64,000 bases of DNA from NCBI GenBank assembly GCA_036023115.1, contig JAYKKT010000090.1, positions 28,045,501 to 28,109,500 of the forward strand, given 5' to 3'. Position numbers and translations under genes: made by a program. Position 1 is the first letter of the stretch. The number at the start of each line of letters is the position of its first letter. The notes under the pieces were generated by a model. The model was not told where the DNA came from and did not search any database. It saw only the letters and a program-made list of their open reading frames with translations. This document shows positions 12,901 through 23,334 of this stretch, one piece after another. Source of the stretch: Brasenia schreberi. Taxonomy: Eukaryota; Streptophyta; Magnoliopsida; Nymphaeales; Cabombaceae.

Positions 12901-14717
12901 AGTATTGTAAGTAGATTTATGCATCAACGGTCAAAGTATCATATGGAAGTTGTGTATAGAATTATGAGATACCTAAAGTCTAATTGTAGGATATGGAATA
13001 CTTTACTCCAAGGATGGACATCTAAATATCGAAATATTTACAGATGCAGACTAGGCATGTTCTAAAGAAGATAGAAAATCTACCTCAGCATATATTGCAA
13101 AAATAGGTAGAAATATAGTATCCTGGAAAAGCAAAAAACATACAGTAGTTGCAAGATCTAGTGCAGAAGCTGAGTACACAAGGGATGTGTGAAGGTCTCT
13201 GAAACTGTTACTAATGAAATTGATAATTCAATGTAAACATCATGTTATCTTATTCATTGACAACAAAACAACTATTTAAATTGCTTGAAATCTAGTATAA
13301 CATGAGAGAACAAAATATATAGAGATTAACTACCATTTTATTCGAGAAAAGTGAAGAGTGGAGAATTTCAGTTAACATATGTGAGATCATGTGATCAAGA
13401 GGCAGATATACTAATTACTAACTAAGGCAGTACCTAAAGGAATTCTAAAATCTATGCTTAGCAAGTTGAGAGTTATGAGTATATTTCTCTCGGGGGGGGA
13501 GTGTTGGAGATGTTGAGTAACATCGGATCCTGAATGTCGGATCCATTTTTGTTATTTTCTGATCCAGTTATTAAGTATACTTAAGTAAGGGCATATTAGT
13601 CCTTTAAGTTATAAAAGGTCTATAAGTGTTTAGCAAAATAGAAAACAGGAAGCAATCAGGAAGGGGCACTCATTTTTTAAATGCAATAAATAGTTTGAAA
13701 AACTCACAGCAGCTTCAGCAGAAATAGAATTGAAGAACGAAGCCTCAGCTTGAAGATCCATTATTGTAGACTTTAAAGCCTCTACTTTAGAAGATAAGGT
13801 TTTCCCCCTCCTTTGTAGTATCTCTACAGTTTGTTTTGATGTGCGCTCTGCATAATATCCTTCTCCAAGAAGTACCTACCAACATCCTCAATAAGCAAAG
13901 AGAAATCTTCATATGAAGAAAACTGGCAAGTGGATCAAAAGACCACATGGATGTGAAAATATTATCTTCATTTCATAACTCCCTTTATTTTCACTAGTGG
14001 GATTTACCAATGGTTGCTAAAAGACGCGGCTATGTACAGGAAAAGTTGAAACCAAAACTTAAAAGTTCCAAGTGATTTCATGAACAAACGACTACCAACA
14101 ACTCATACCAAGGATTCGTTTCGTAACTCTCAATCTTCTCTCGAGTTGGATTAAAAATCGGTGACAAATATTTTAAACTACGTTTGCTCATAGAAAGAAG
14201 CAAAAAAGCTCTAAATTTCCAAAGAATCCAATTCTTCTCTCTAGTGGGTTCGAAAGGACGTCACAACTATTCAATGCATAGAAGAGAATCATAGAACACA
14301 GACTTCGAAAACCCAAGTGGTAACTAATAAATCAAGGACCAAAAACAACGACTAAAAACGTACCAGGAATTCGTTGGTGTGAATTATTTTCCCCGGAAAG
14401 AATGCCGCCTTTCCAAACGGTACCTAAAAGAATCGAACCACAGTGAAATATGTCACCCACAGTCAAAAAGAGAGGAAGAATGTGAGAGCGTAGAAGAACC
14501 GTACCATTATATCGTGGGAGAGTTCGTCGGGAAGGCTCAGGACGAGCTTTTTGAGGGCGTTGTTGTCTGCAATAAAGGCGTTGAGTTGGTCCAGCTCCTT
14601 GTGGCGCTCGGCAATGGAGTCATTAACCTTCTGAGCGGATTTTTTAGCCTCTTCCGCGGGGAATAACGAAGCCAAGGGAGTCGCCGACCCCTTCCTCCGC
14701 TCCCCTCTTCCCTCCAT
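3907..14717 (-). CDS. URI1: URI-type unconventional prefoldin (RPB5-interacting), complete 10-exon gene
   Basis: Exons (minus strand, in order): 14505-14717, 14364-14423, 13708-13875, 8975-9045, 8797-8870, 7193-7428, 6366-6399, 5756-5874, 4058-4114, 3907-3975. All introns are GT-AG, all phases agree, and the 1101 nt give 366 aa plus TGA. Residues about 15-150 form an alpha-type prefoldin domain: an N-terminal helix ([20 protein letters not shown]), the hairpin core [20 protein letters not shown], then [12 protein letters not shown] and a second long helix. An acidic coiled stretch ([17 protein letters not shown]) follows, and the protein ends in a basic RFKMQRANR tail; an SRFK-type C-terminal motif is typical of URI/RMP proteins. 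URI joins R2TP/prefoldin-like chaperone complexes that assemble RNA polymerases through RPB5. The ATG at 14717 was preferred over an upstream in-frame ATG (14915) because domain homology starts there and a GA repeat lies just upstream. Intron 3 carries a copia element in antisense orientation. The 74-nt exon 5 is supported only by phase and splice sites. Confidence 0.85.
9680..9915 (+). repeat. copia-1 5' LTR
   Basis: Starts tgttggagatgttgag and ends cttaaca immediately before the tRNA primer-binding site. It matches 13502-13665 with scattered substitutions. Confidence 0.8.
10323..11102. mobile_element. Inverted duplication of an RTE LINE segment inside copia-1
   Basis: A plus-strand arm (about 10367-10623) and a minus-strand arm (about 10719-10978) encode the same RTE endonuclease-RT linker peptide ([18 protein letters not shown], then YVRCIKD). 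They are separated by about 95 bp that extends only the minus-strand copy ([17 protein letters not shown]). The minus arm continues to 11102 ([20 protein letters not shown]). A further short direct repeat of gtgaagcaaaagctaaaatt occurs at about 10338 and 10453. The result is a large imperfect palindrome. Confidence 0.8.
12084..12969 (+). repeat. 443-bp tandem duplication within copia-1 RT region
   Basis: The segment starting cccacgagcatgg at about 12084 recurs at about 12527 with a 443-bp offset and continues to about 12969. Both copies encode the FEKFSEG.LELG...MFDLK.LEKL..FLGIEVM reverse-transcriptase stretch, with independent substitutions and indels, so the duplication is not recent. Confidence 0.8.
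13502..13665 (+). repeat. copia-1 3' LTR, truncated
   Basis: Begins tgttggagatgttgag directly after a run of G (polypurine tract). It aligns with the 5' LTR as far as caatcaggaagg, and the last about 70 bp expected are missing or unrecognisable. URI exon 3 starts only about 40 bp further on. Confidence 0.75.
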
Positions 14718-14740
14718 TCTCTCTCTCTCTCTCTCTCTCT
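14718..14740. repeat. (CT)n run abutting the URI start codon
   Basis: On the transcribed strand this is a GA repeat ending directly before the ATG at 14717, so it lies in the 5' leader. It also lets an upstream in-frame open frame read through (ERERER), which is why the longer start was rejected. Confidence 0.75.
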
Positions 14741-14853
14741 GAAGTTGCCATTGAAGCAGCAGTCTAGTTAATGGGTCGGGCTGTGTTTGGTAGGTTGACC
14801 CGGTAACGGATCCGTCTTCTGATGTGGATCCATTTTCGGATGGAGGGGCACCG

Positions 14854-15150
14854 TAGGGGTGGCAATTTCGTGTTACAGGTCGTGCTTGTTTCATGTCATT
14901 TCGTGTGAGCGTCATAAACGGGTCAACTCAAACAAGATCCTATATTCTTAGTGTTTACTTTGGGTGAACGCCTACAGTAAGACTCCTCATCGTGTGCGGA
15001 GTGCTGCTGCTACATTACCATAACAATTTTGTGTTCTGGATGGTGCTCGTGTCATGCCAATTTCAGGTTCATTTCTGGAAACACGAAAACCAGAATATGA
15101 CCCGATCTTTTCGTGTTAGTTTAGGTAGACATGAATTGCATTCCTAGGGG
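14854..15150. mobile_element. Possible hAT-type MITE in URI promoter
   Basis: Left end taggggtggcaatttcgtg and right end, read inverted, taggaatgcaattcatg are similar, and both enclose GTGTC/GGGTC-rich sequence. A related sequence lies at about 21.9-22.2 kb. No clean 8-bp target duplication is readable, so the assignment is tentative. It sits about 140 bp upstream of the URI ATG. Confidence 0.35.
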
Positions 15151-15603
15151 TGTTCGTGTCCCAAAATTCATGTCTTTTATAATGCCAGGCTGATGTTGAG
15201 CAGGATCTCAAAGTGAAGTTCCCAAATGTTTGATGTATGATTCAAACTCTACTAGATCATGTTTCATATTTGTTAATACAGGCCGTATTGGATGTGATTC
15301 TGGACTGATGTGATCAGGTCCAACTATCTGATTGAAGATGCTCATGTTTCCGCAGGTAAAACTCACCGGGTCAGATGCGTACTCTCTTTGGATCTGATAA
15401 TTATGTTCAGATCCATGTTGAACAATACAAAAAAAAAGTGAGCTGATATATACAGCCCAGTTTGGAACCCAGGAGAACCAACTCGATGGTTTATGGAGTT
15501 AACAGCATAGATGGGACCAGACACGTTCAGTTCGGGTTTCAGTTCCAAAACCGTGAAACAATAGCAAACACCCTGCCATTGAGCTGATGTATGTTATGAA
15601 GTA

Positions 15604-15717
15604 ATAACAACAACAACTAAGCCTTTTCCCATACTAGAGGGGTCGGCTACATGGATTCTTTGTTTCCACGTAGCTCTATCATGTGCCATGTTAGCAGTTA
15701 ACTCATAATAAGCTATA
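15604..15717 (-). mobile_element. RTE LINE 3'-end insertion with 17-bp target duplication
   Basis: It reads, on the minus strand, the RTE C-terminal tail ([13 protein letters not shown]...ADP) and ends in a (TTG)n-type tail at 15604. It is flanked by perfect copies of atgtatgttatgaagta at 15587-15603 and 15718-15734. It is a strongly 5'-truncated insertion of about 114 bp. Confidence 0.9.
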
Positions 15718-15785
15718 ATGTATGTTATGAAGTATTTTGCAAAATTTATTTAAAATGTTTCTTTTTGAAATATGAGTGTTTAAAA

Positions 15786-15856
15786 TATAATGGCTGCAGA
15801 CACCCTTTGGGGGTTGAACTCCCCACCAGTAGAGGTGCGGAGCGTCCTAAGGTTTT
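15786..15856 (-). mobile_element. SINE-like tRNA-derived fragment
   Basis: The minus strand reads ctggtggggagttcaaccc followed by aaagggtgt. It matches the SINE-like copy at 22.98-23.10 kb across its B-box-like region. A matching A-box-like piece (cagctcaatggcagg, minus strand) lies at about 15574-15588, on the far side of the RTE insertion. This suggests that the insertion hit a SINE. Confidence 0.35.
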
Positions 15857-18800
15857 CAAAAAATATATTTAAAGTTACACGGTTTGAAACTACCGATTTT
15901 GGTTACTGCTGGTCTTATGGACAGTGGTTCAATTCCGGTTCTATAGGCCATGTCTAGGCAGGACATCAGTGGCTCTCTGTAAAAAAAACAAAAGAGCAAT
16001 TTCCCCTAAAAGGAAACATAGACAAAATACTAAATATCCATCTTTATAAGTTTTAAACGTTATTTCTCACTTTTTTTAAATTTTAATTAGAAATGCTATA
16101 AATGTTATTTACATATTTTGAAGCCCTTTTCTTCTTGGAGGCCATCTTTTTTTATCACTGACAAATGTATATTATCTTTCTTTCCTTTAAAATTTAAACA
16201 TACTGCTTGAACTAGGTCGTATTTGACTTGTTTAAGCTCTTTTCCTTGGTAGAACTAAATGAGTCGAGCTTCAGCACAATTGCAAGCTCATTGAGTGTCA
16301 CGCTAGTATATTTAAGTGCTGATCCAAAGGCCTACCCCTTCAACTCGTTCAAAAAAGATGGGATTACACCAGTGACAGATCCAGAAACTCTTTTCGGGTT
16401 ATTATAGCCCATGGATACCACTATGGATTATAGCATTTAAGTTGATCTCAAATTTTCGGGTGGGGCGAACACCCCCACCTCAGGTCAATGTAGATCTGCT
16501 TCTCGATTGTGCATAAAAAGCTTTTGATATTCAACAACGTAAGTCGTTGTTACTGACCATAAGGCCTCTTCAATTGTGGTCATGGAATTAAGGAAGGAGG
16601 GCCCCTTTTCATGTTTCGTGAACCACTTGTTGATATCTAACAAAACATTTTCAATAAAATTTATCAGTTATTATTTATAAAATTAAAGTGAAAGCTAATA
16701 CATCAAATAGCCGTTTTTCGTAGCTGAAACGGGTATCCGATGAAGGTAAATAAAATGAGGATGAAACTGAAAGAGCGATATAGAATCACAAACAAATGAC
16801 AGAGTGTGTGTGTGTCCTATTTCTCTATGGTTTTCTTCCTATGCAAAACCTCCTCGATGAGGCCGTGCCAAGCGAACCAAAGCCCAATGGTGCCACTCAG
16901 TTGCAATCAAAATCTAAACATTTTTCTATCCAGCCATACAGCTACTCTTTCAATATGGAAATAATTATGCATCATTCTCATACCTGTAGTAGCTTCGAAT
17001 AGATCATATAACAATTCCCTCTCTCTGAAAATATAGAAGAAAGGAGTTTGTGCATCGATATCGGTCATAAAAGGTTTTTTGTATCATGTTGGCCTTAAAA
17101 CATGGTTGCACGGGGTCATTGTTCAAATTATTTTCATCTTAAATCTGGGTGCAATGGAAGGATATTTAGGAGGTCAACCATCTCAATACTACTCAAGCTC
17201 AAGATGCTTAATTTTTGGTGTGGCAAGAAGAGAAAAATTTCATTTCAAAGAGTCTATACGTAGGGATGCCACTGTTTTTTGTATACAAGTTTCTACAACG
17301 ATGTAAAATCGGAGATGTTCTTACCGTTGGGTGCAGATTGAACTAGACATGGCCAGTTAGCAACCAGGGCAATGGTTTGAACTGGAAGCAAACTGGGTCG
17401 AAGACCGACAGAAACTGAAACAGACCTACTAGACCTAGAACTGTAATCAAACTGGGAACCTCCCTAGTTTTTAACATGGTCCCTCTTCCAATGGAATCGG
17501 GACCAAGATAGATGGTTCAATCTGCCAGTTCCAGTTCTGGTTTATAAGTTTTTTTTCTGATTTTTTTAACCTTTTTTTGTGTTCTTTGGGTTTTAGTTCA
17601 AACTGTGAAAGTAAATAGAGACAGTAGTTATTAACCATAACTGAAACCAGGTAGAATCCAGTTCGGTTATGGTTCAAGGTTCTTGGTGAACCCGATTTGG
17701 GAGACAAGGCCATGTCGTTTAAACTATTGTTTTTAATTGGATGTAACCATTTAGATTTGTGATGAACCCTACAAGTCAAACCATAGGTCCAATTTATGCA
17801 CCTCCTTAAGTTCAATGGTTCCTCATATTAATTTATCGGCTTTGAAGAACCCAATTTGTAACAATCTTTAAAAATATCGTACGAGATATTTATGTTATGA
17901 ACTCTGAACCAATATTTGATCTTCATCGACTTTGATGCTCACTAGTCATTGAAGCATTTGAGGTGTGAGTTTCTTCTGGATAATTAACTTTTAAGACTTC
18001 AAATCACAAGAAGCAGGAAAGGAACCTAGTTAATCTAGTTAAGAGTCGGTGGGCTACTATAAGGGTAAAGGTTTTCTCCATTCACAAGGTTGACCTATTA
18101 GGGAATCTCCGGTTTATACTTTTTCCTCAACTCCTCAAAGCATTTTGTCGATTGTATGTCGTTCATTGGGTTCTTACTTTCGAAATCTCAAGAATATGTG
18201 GGTTGTTGTGTATTTAGGAAAATACATGTGCTTTGTGAAGGTTAAATATAAGTACGCCTCATCCCAAAAAAAACTTTTTAGATCAGGATTTTATCAACGG
18301 CCATAAATAAGAAACCATAGATCATCAATCAATCATCTATGTATTGAGACATATTGCAATCACCAAACATCTTCTCCAATTATGTGAGCTCCCTATGCAT
18401 GGATGTGGCTGTGATGATGACACCATGATTCATTTGGTTAGGTATTTCTTTCTCAAGTAGAACCAAGTTTTAAATGGCGGAAAATATTTTTATTTCTTTT
18501 CATTTGAAATAAATACCCAATACTTTTCAAGGTTTCGACAAATTGTCCCGTCGCCAGAAGAATTACAGCTCCTTGTGGATCCAATTGATGGTTATGAGTT
18601 TGGTTGGTTTTTAACTTCAATGCTACCCAAATACCCAAGTGAAGGATGCAAACTCCATTTAACCAATCTCAATGATCCAATTGAGGGGGTATGGATTGTT
18701 GAAATTGAAAAACAGAAGTGAAAAGTATTGATGATATCCTACAAAAAGTATGTGTATTTTTTTATTTTGATTTTCATTCTAAACCACCCAAATCTCTTGA

Positions 18801-19144
18801 TCTGATTATTGAGATTAGTTTGGATATAAGTGGTTTGCATCATCCGACTTTCTTTTAGCATTCTTATATATATAGTGATTGGATCTTATCTACTACTAAC
18901 ACTACTTACTCATACTCGACCACTGTTTTTGGGAGCATAACTGTAATAACATTGTCTTTAATTATTTTTTGAAAATACTTAAAATTTTTAAAATTATACT
19001 GATGCTATCGAAAAACAATGAATAACATGTCAAATATATTTTAATGAAATCAAAGGATGAACTTTCAATTATCTTTCCAAATGTCCATAAACTTATTATA
19101 ACCCAATTTCATTCTTCTGTAAAATGTCTTTCTCAAAGAAAATC

Positions 19145-20599
19145 TTAATGAAGAAGTGTATATAGAATCACCCTCAAGATTCAATACCATGGAGTAGAAG
19201 GAAAATGTATGTAAATTAAATGAGGTTAGCTATGGTCTCAAACAACTTCCTAGAGCATGGTTTGAAAAGTTTAGTGAAATAGTGAATAATTTGGGATATC
19301 ACATGAGTGTTAATGATCATACCTTATTTATTTAGAAGGGTAAGAAATTAGCTATTCTAATTGTCTATGTAAATGATATCATTGTCACATGAGATGATCT
19401 TTAAGAAATCACAAGGTTAAAAGACAAATAAATCAGCTATTTGATTTAAAAGATTTGAGCATGCTGCACTATTTCTTAGGAATTGAAGTTTTATACTTTA
19501 GTAAAGGTATATTTCTAACTCAAAGTACAATATGGATTTATTGAAGGATAAAAATATGACAGATTGTAAGAAGAGAGATACTCCTATAGAAGTAAACTAG
19601 AAATTGCACCTTGATGATGACTCAAAGTATGAAGATATGAGTAAGTATCGAAGATTGGTTGGGAAGTTAATTTACCTAACCATTATTCGATCAGACATTA
19701 CTTATGCAATCAATATTGTTAATCGATTCATGCATGCTCGAACAAAGTAATATGAATGTTGTTTGTCGTATATTGCAGTATTTGAAGGCTACTCCTAGGT
19801 TTGGTCTTATTTATTCTAATTCTCAACAACTCAATATTGAAGTACATTTAGATGCAGACCGAGTTGGGTCTCTAGATGAAAGGAAATCTACTATATGATA
19901 TATTATTTTATTTGGAAGCAATACAGTTTTATGAAAGAACAAAAAATAATCCATTGTTGTCTGGTCTAGTGCTAAAGCTGAGTATATAGCAATTGCTCGA
20001 GTGACGTGTGAAGGGTTGTGGTTAATGTCCCTTATACGTGAGATTGGTATGGACGTGGTATGTCCTATTTTCCTATTGTGATAGTAAAACAACAATTCAA
20101 ATGAGATCTAATCCTGTTTATCATGAAAGGATAAAGTATATTGAGATCAACTGCCATTTTATAAGAGAAAAAGTTGTAAGTCAAGAATTTAAATTGGTCT
20201 ATATTAAGTCTGTATATGAAAAGGCAATTTTTCTTATGAAAATAGTTAATAGAAGCGGCCTCACGATAACTCTAAGAAAGTTGGGAGTAGTGAATATCTT
20301 TCACCCAACTTGAAAAGGAGTGTTGTGAAGTAACTTAACCTTATGGATATCAGGTCAGTTGGATCTATCTTTGTTCTCCTAGTCCAATAGTTAAGTGTGA
20401 TTAAATAAGGGTATATTACTCTTTTAAATTATAAGTACCTTATAAATACTAATATTAGAGGTAAGGTTAAAAATAAAAAAGAAGCAGAAGCCAGGAGGGT
20501 TGCAGTCGTCAAAAACTCCTTGTGTATCTGGTTGAGATTAGAAGTCCATTCTCATGATCACTTTGTAAAATTTCTTTTGATTATTAATGAAATTCGTTC
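19145..20599 (+). mobile_element. copia-5: 5'-truncated copia with 3' LTR
   Basis: The fragment starts within reverse transcriptase (NEEVYIESPSRFNT, then a [16 protein letters not shown] motif) and continues through the catalytic-loop remnant YVNDII (normally YVDD). RNase H follows (HLDADRVGSLDERKSTI; YHERIKYIEINCHFIREK). It ends in an LTR at 20321-20599, preceded by a short purine tract (gaaaaggag). Many stops and frameshifts make it non-functional. No 5' LTR, gag or integrase is present. The LTR is distantly similar to that of copia-1. Confidence 0.8.
20321..20599 (+). repeat. copia-5 3' LTR
   Basis: Starts tgttgtgaag and ends near ttcgttcca. It shares the blocks 'ttaagt...ttaa.taagggtatatta.tc.ttta' with the copia-1 LTR, showing the two belong to related families. 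Confidence 0.65.
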
Positions 20600-22960
20600 C
20601 ATATACCCCACACCATGGAGGGAGTTGAAGTCTCCAAGAAAAACAACACCGATTAATTAATGGTCAATGACTCAATATTACAAAGAGAAGAAAAATAGTT
20701 TGCTTGCTGCTTATAATGAAGACCAAACAAATCTGGTTACTCGTTTATGATTAAAAGGCTTCATTAGATGACATAAATTCTCACGACAACAGGATCCTTT
20801 CCCTTCCTTTTCTTGAGAACTTTGAGCCGCAACGAACTACATCAGGCTGAGAATTCTCCGGCATGAATGCAGGAAGCACAAAATTTCTGTACTTTTCTTT
20901 TCACATTATGCTTCATGTACCCAAGGTGAAAAACACTGTCACTAGTATCATTTGTAATCTCAACCCAACTCGCGAGTATCGATCAATCCGGCCCAAGTTC
21001 GGGTTTGAGAACCCGCAACTAGGAACGATATAGTCTAAACAAGTCCCTAGTACTTTAGGTTCTTGTAATCAAGATTGAAGAGATGTAAGGAGTGAGGGAA
21101 GAGTGATACATCACAAAAATGTGAGATTATGCACTTGATATATTTTAGAAACTGTTTGATGACATTATATTAAATTAATTTAGAATGTGATATGTGTTTC
21201 ATGTACCCATAAAAGGGGAGTGGGGTCGGAGATGGGGAAGCTCCCTCCTCTCCCGGTCGGGCACTCTCTCACCCCCTATGTTGTAGAGTGTTTCTCTCTT
21301 TCTCTCGCCCATATCCGAACCATAGTGTCTTTCTCTCTCACACACCCTGTCCTAATGGGGGATGTAAGGACGGGTACCATGGAAATCTTGGTCCCCATCG
21401 TAGGGACGGGACCGGTCCCTTCTCTATGGACATCCTTAGTGTGGGTTTTTAAGGTTTTCACCAATGTAGGGCAGGGTGAAAACCCAACCCAACCTACCCA
21501 TTGCCATCCCCACTTGTATTAAAGAAGCTTTGAGATGGGCAAACAGCCCATGACAGTCTAATTTGGTTACACTCTTGGATCCAATCCAATTTGGCCGACA
21601 TCAATAGCTTACTGGTTATCTGTCATGGCACCAGGAGCGCGGCGCATGGACCGGTAACATTATCTTTCCTTGATTAAAATTCCATTTATAGACAAGATTA
21701 ACAGTTAGAGTATTACTTGCCACCCACTGAACCTTGTAGAACATAGTGATTTGAGCCGGATGAACAGACAAATTTTGCCTTTAGTCAATGCCAACACCGT
21801 TCAACCTAAACTCTACTCCCCAACAATCAAGCAGAGAAAGATCGAGTTTGGCCAAAGTTCACTGTTACATCTCATCTACTCCCCAAATATGAAACCCACA
21901 GTTGGCCCGCACAATACTACTGGTGTCAATTTTGTGTTTCAGGTCATGCTAGTATCACATCATTTCAGTTACCTATGGGTGGACACGGATGCGAACTTTT
22001 GAGGCCGTGTTCATGTTGGGTTTTGTTTTTGTATCTTTTCTAAAATTCCCAGTAATCTCAAGTTTCTGCTCATGTCAGCTCCAGTTCACTAAAAAAGGTG
22101 CCAACCCGAATACAGCCTCAAATTTTATGCATCACTTTGGTGGATGTAAATAGGACTTCACGGGTCGTGTTTTTCAGGGTTTCGTGTCATGTGTGAAGTC
22201 CAGCATCCTTGAGCAATGCTATGGATGGCATCTGCTGCAATTCAAACTGGATACTATCAAAATCGAACTCGATTAATTGGACTTCACATAATTGAACCCG
22301 CTTTCTGATGGCAATGTTAATACTGAGGGACCCGAATCAATAATTGGGATTATCTGGTAGGATTTCATTATGTGCAAATAGTTGATACCGGGTCCCAATC
22401 ATATTGTTAGTGGATCATGTGTTTGGTACCAAACCAAAACAAATTCAGATGATTAGACGTCCTAATGGGGAACTATTTGACATCTCTAACTAAAACTTAC
22501 TCTTCTATTTTTTTTTTCTAAACCACACGACTAATCGGGTTCAATCCGGGTTGGCCCACTATGGGCGTAAAGCTCTCCAAGCACTGGTTTCCTGCATTCA
22601 CGAGGCTCAAACTCGAGACCTTAAGTAAGGGTGACAAGAACTTACTCTTTTAATTATTGTTGTTACTCATTATAGAATAGGGGATAGAGGCATAACCAGA
22701 ATCGGATGGACCCATTTGGCCAAACCCTAAGCCATAGGTACAACCGAGTAGTCTTTTTCGTGTTCGGTGCCCGTGCCATCAGCAGCCAAGAAAATTGCAT
22801 TAAAGAAAGAGGAAAGCTGCACCCAAATAAGAAAAACCACAACCACTAGCAGAAACCAAAATCAAAATCAAGCCTTATCTGAATTAAGTGGGGTCATCTA
22901 CATGGATTCTTAGTGTATACTCAATCTCGTGTTGTATTTTTTTTTTGTTTTGGTTAGATG
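20600..22960. other. Intergenic, old repeats
   Basis: No gene seen. 21.2-21.5 kb is GC-richer, with GGGACCGGTCCC-type palindromes that create overlapping frames on both strands. 21.9-22.2 kb resembles the putative MITE at 14.85 kb (caggtcatgct, cgggtcgtg). A fragment at about 22872-22910 (minus strand) looks like an RTE 3' end (aagccttatc...ggggtcatctacatgga). Confidence 0.45.
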
Positions 22961-22969
22961 AGGTCAAAG

Positions 22970-23105
22970 CCTAAAACACACACATACACACCCTTTGAGA
23001 GTCAAATTCCCCACCAGCAGCAAACACACATACACACCCTTTGAGAGTCAAATTCCCCACCAGCAGCAACAGCTGTAGAGTGTCCTGCCGTTGAGCTAAT
23101 GCTCT
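22970..23105 (-). mobile_element. tRNA-derived SINE remnant with internal 46-bp tandem duplication
   Basis: The minus strand reads gagcattagctcaacggcag, with a good RNA polymerase III A box (TAGCTCAACGG). A weaker B-box-like stretch (aatttgactct) follows about 40 bp later. The 3' part (caaagggtgtgtatgtgtg and flanks) is duplicated with a 46-bp period at 22977-23068. It could instead be a decayed tRNA gene; no intact cloverleaf was drawn. Confidence 0.4.
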
Positions 23106-23334
23106 CAGTACGTGTTGTATTTGTTCATCAAATAATACAAACACTGAAACAATCTCGAAGCCACAAGACAAGATTTACATGGTTTGGAGCAAGGGATTCC
23201 TAGTTTTTTACATCCAGTGCCATCACCACGCAGAAAATTTATTATTCTCATGTTACAAGAAGGGAGATACTTTATATATCTACTATCGAACTCATGACCT
23301 TCGAACTGTAAATTGACCCCTAACTAAGTTAGCA

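Larger units (their letters stand above)
9680..13665 (+). mobile_element. copia-1: decayed Ty1/copia retrotransposon
   Basis: 5' LTR 9680-9915 (TG...CA) is followed at 9916 by a tggtatcagagct primer-binding site. A G-rich polypurine tract at about 13490-13501 precedes the 3' LTR (13502-13665), which aligns to the first about 165 bp of the 5' LTR and then diverges. Internal sequence holds reverse-transcriptase remnants ([20 protein letters not shown] at about 12.04-12.1 kb) and RNase H remnants ([19 protein letters not shown] at about 13.07-13.18 kb), with many stops and frameshifts. Gag and integrase were not recognised. An inverted RTE-derived cassette occupies 10.3-11.1 kb. The element lies antisense to the host URI gene. 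It is related to the LTR at 20.3 kb. Confidence 0.8.
9046..13707. other. URI intron 3, expanded by copia-1
   Basis: 4.66-kb intron between the VLLGEG exon and the [11 protein letters not shown] exon. Nearly all of its extra length is the LTR element at 9680-13665. The remaining 9046-9679 and 13666-13707 look like ordinary AT-rich intron, with a GA-rich patch at about 9150-9170. Confidence 0.75.
15151..19144. other. Intergenic; small insertions only
   Basis: Apart from the RTE insertion at 15604-15717 and a SINE-like fragment near 15790-15850, I see no gene. The stretch 17.34-17.70 kb is rich in ggttc/gaacc-type motifs also present at 29.6-29.7 kb and is probably an old repeat. Predicted frames here lack domains. 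Confidence 0.5.

Noticed and set aside
14718..14915. N-terminal extension of URI to an upstream ATG
   Set aside because: It would be translated through a GA microsatellite and promoter-like sequence; family homology starts at the ATG at 14717.
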